This document shows positions 5,968 through 7,526 of a stretch of DNA of 7,526 nucleotides, piece by piece. Each line of letters opens with the position of its first letter. Position 1 is the stretch's first letter. The DNA lies in NCBI GenBank assembly GCA_958349075.1, contig CATWBR010000216.1, positions 1 to 7,526 on the forward strand, written 5' to 3'. Position numbers and translations under genes: made by a program. The notes under the pieces were generated by a model. The model saw only the letters and a program-made list of their open reading frames with translations. It was not told the origin of the DNA and did not search any database. This DNA comes from an uncultured Clostridium sp. (GTDB lineage: Bacteria; Bacillota; Clostridia; Lachnospirales; Lachnospiraceae).

Positions 5968-6116
5968 TACTGTTCACTCCGTGTCCAGTAACACGCTTCG
6001 CGATGCACAGAAACGGAAAAAAACGCCGTTTCGCGCCGCAGCCCTCGGGTTTTCTGTGACTTTCGCTACGCTCCGCTCACAAAAAACACCTCGCGGAATA
6101 CTGCCTGTGAACAGTA
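5968..6116. repeat. Structured intergenic element bounded by 10-bp inverted repeats
   Basis: TACTGTTCAC (5968-5977) and GTGAACAGTA (6107-6116) are exact inverted repeats 149 bp apart, outer edge to outer edge. Inside are further nested pairings: CGTGT/ACACG (5980-5995), CACAGAAA/TTTCTGTG (6006-6013 with 6051-6058), a competing GAAACGG/CCGTTTC (6010-6016 with 6026-6032), and three tandem CGCTM units (6064-6078). There is no convincing reading frame. This layout is typical of small palindromic repeat elements or miniature inverted-repeat elements. Only one full copy is in the window, so repetition in the genome is inferred. It occupies most of the gap between the two convergent genes. Confidence 0.55.
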
Positions 6117-6129
6117 ACTAAATCTCTTC

Positions 6130-7467
6130 TCACTCTTTTTCCACAAACAGAAACTCATATAAATTCCCCGGCCGTCCCACTTTCCCCTTATTCGTCTGCC
6201 CGACCACCTTCACCAGACCATTCTCTTCCAGTGCATTTGCAATGCGGTTGGCAGCCCGCACCGAGATATTCAGGTAGGCGGACAGCTCGTTTACCGTAAA
6301 GAACGGTTTTTTCTTGCGTTCCAGCATCATATAGAGGCGGCTTATCTTATCCTCGGAAATTCCGGTGGACTTTGACAAATTGGAAAAGAGTTCCCGCTCC
6401 CAGACGGAGCTGCCGCCGGACTGGCTGACAAACTCCACGGGGCCGGTGACCGATTTATTGTTATAGACAATATAGGTTCCGCTCTTCGGGATCTGGCATG
6501 CCTTTTTGAGCGCCATCACCGCGTTCATTCTGGCATCCCCCGGCGTGTCCCCGAAGCCGATTCCCAGGCTGAAGTCACACTCGCTGTTATCCCTTATAAA
6601 GTGGAGCAGGGGAAATGCCTGCAATTCGTTGGTATACTCCATCAGGGCGCTGCGGTTCATAATGATTGTGAACTGATCGTCTGACTGTGTTATGACCGTT
6701 GCGCCTGCACTCTTGGCAAAATAATGGATCTCCTCCGCTGCCTTAAGCTTTTCATGGCTCTCGATATATTCGCTCTGAAACTGATAGGCCACCTCGTCCC
6801 TGGGCGTCAGCCTGAGCAGCAGAACGGCCAGTCTTCCATCTTTTTTCTGCAGTTTCTCCCGGTAAAGCTCATGGATCCGGTTGATGGTTTTGACAATATT
6901 GTCCGTCGTGGGCCGCAGATAGGTGGCCGGAATTCCCTCCGCACAGAGTCTGTCATAGACAAAACTAAGCGTAGTAGCACAGCCTGTCGTCTTACCCGCC
7001 CGGTAAAGCTCCATATGCTGCCTGAACAAATCCTCATAATACTTTTCTTCGTTGCTGCGGAACGCCCGGCGGCGCAAAATGATAATATCGTTCTTCTCCA
7101 CGCCGGCGTCCTCCATAATCTGCCTGATCGTGGCATAAGAAAAATTATCCACGCTGATCTTCGTGATGTCCACCTTCTTCTGCGCCAGTGACAGCAGAGC
7201 ATTGATCAGAGAAGAAGAATCTTTCCTGATATGGGTGCACGGCACGCGCCCCGAAAAAATGTCCTGATAGATTTCATACTGAAGTTCACCGCCAAACACC
7301 ATTCCGTCTATATTCCCGCGCATTCTGACCAGATAATCCGCCGTCTTAGAGGAAAAAATATATCCCTCATCCACATAAATCTCCGCCTCCACCTCGGGAA
7401 AATATTCGGCCAGTATTTTTCTTACAATATCCATTCTGATGCTGGTTCCGATAAAACCAATTTTCAT
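6130..7467 (-). CDS. Putative regulator: degenerate GGDEF-like domain plus C-terminal winged helix
   Basis: The 445-residue product begins MKIGFIGTS, chosen because GGAGG lies eight bases upstream; a GTG at 7491 would place that site inside the gene. Residues 1-130 form an alpha/beta region with the look of a sensor or receiver-like domain. Residues 135-205 are mostly helical. Residues 211-335 resemble a GGDEF/nucleotide-cyclase fold: RLAVLLLRL, then SDDQF (262-266) where GGDEF would stand, then LGIGFGDTPGDARMNAVMALKKA (301-323). With SDDQF, diguanylate cyclase activity is unlikely, though nucleotide sensing is possible. The C-terminal segment (389-440) reads as a winged helix-turn-helix, FTVNELSAYLNISVRAANRIANALEENGLV. 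No signal peptide or membrane segment is visible. It is probably a cytoplasmic DNA-binding regulator. It converges on the aldolase, so its targets may lie elsewhere. I do not recognise a named family member. Confidence 0.85.
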   Translation of the reverse strand: MKIGFIGTSIRMDIVRKILAEYFPEVEAEIYVDEGYIFSSKTADYLVRMRGNIDGMVFGGELQYEIYQDIFSGRVPCTHIRKDSSSLINALLSLAQKKVDITKISVDNFSYATIRQIMEDAGVEKNDIIILRRRAFRSNEEKYYEDLFRQHMELYRAGKTTGCATTLSFVYDRLCAEGIPATYLRPTTDNIVKTINRIHELYREKLQKKDGRLAVLLLRLTPRDEVAYQFQSEYIESHEKLKAAEEIHYFAKSAGATVITQSDDQFTIIMNRSALMEYTNELQAFPLLHFIRDNSECDFSLGIGFGDTPGDARMNAVMALKKACQIPKSGTYIVYNNKSVTGPVEFVSQSGGSSVWERELFSNLSKSTGISEDKISRLYMMLERKKKPFFTVNELSAYLNISVRAANRIANALEENGLVKVVGQTNKGKVGRPGNLYEFLFVEKE

Positions 7468-7475
7468 ACCCGTTT

Positions 7476-7480
7476 CCTCC
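7476..7480 (-). promoter_or_regulatory. Ribosome binding site fixing the regulator start
   Basis: GGAGG on the minus strand with an eight-base spacer to the ATG at 7467. The remaining bases to 7526 are A/T-rich and probably belong to the promoter region, but no convincing -35/-10 pair is complete within the window. Confidence 0.75.
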
Positions 7481-7526
7481 CCTCCGCTCACTTTTTAATT
7501 TAAGACAAATTTTGGAAGTTTTATGG

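Noticed and set aside
7468..7491. An eight-residue longer regulator starting at a GTG
   Set aside because: The extra codons consist of the purine-rich ribosome binding region itself, and the natural first strand MKIGFIG begins at 7467.
1..7526. CRISPR arrays, tRNA or rRNA genes, transposases
   Set aside because: No regularly spaced repeats, no cloverleaf-like or rRNA-like sequence and no transposase frame were seen on either strand.

Overview
The window looks like chromosomal DNA from a Gram-positive anaerobe of the Clostridia, most likely Lachnospiraceae-like. The reasons are strong AGGAGG-type ribosome binding sites, two near-consensus sigma-A promoters, moderate G+C judged by eye, and genes typical of gut Firmicutes sugar-acid and sugar catabolism. 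The taxon is inferred; no marker gene is present.

Layout. A divergent control region (about 3676-4023) separates two gene sets. Leftward (minus strand) run a LacI-family repressor (2698-3675), a PfkB/ribokinase-like protein whose catalytic signatures are damaged (1764-2696), a DUF1537 four-carbon acid sugar kinase (408-1751) and a small cupin (1-377) that reaches the window edge. The gaps are 1, 12 and 30 bases, so this is one operon. Rightward (plus strand) run a second PfkB kinase with an intact DTTGAGD motif (4024-4917) and a class II fructose/tagatose-bisphosphate-type aldolase (5023-5856). A strong hairpin (5917-5949) and a structured, inverted-repeat-bounded intergenic element (5968-6116) follow. 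A convergent minus-strand gene (6130-7467) encodes a regulator-like protein with a degenerate GGDEF-type domain and a C-terminal winged helix.

The control region is unusually readable. It has one TTGACT-N17-TAAAAT promoter for the lacI operon and one TTGACA-N17-TACAAT promoter for the kinase-aldolase pair. There are three same-orientation copies of GTAAACG; two lie 21 bp apart just downstream of the predicted lacI start. A 20-bp palindrome with a single mismatched pair sits directly upstream of the lacI -35 box.

Together the genes suggest an inducible pathway in which sugar or sugar-acid intermediates are phosphorylated and cleaved to triose phosphate. The substrate cannot be read from the window: no transporter, dehydrogenase or isomerase is visible. 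The most unusual points are the probable PfkB pseudokinase kept inside a kinase operon, the degenerate GGDEF regulator and the structured repeat. None is shown to be a new system by sequence alone.
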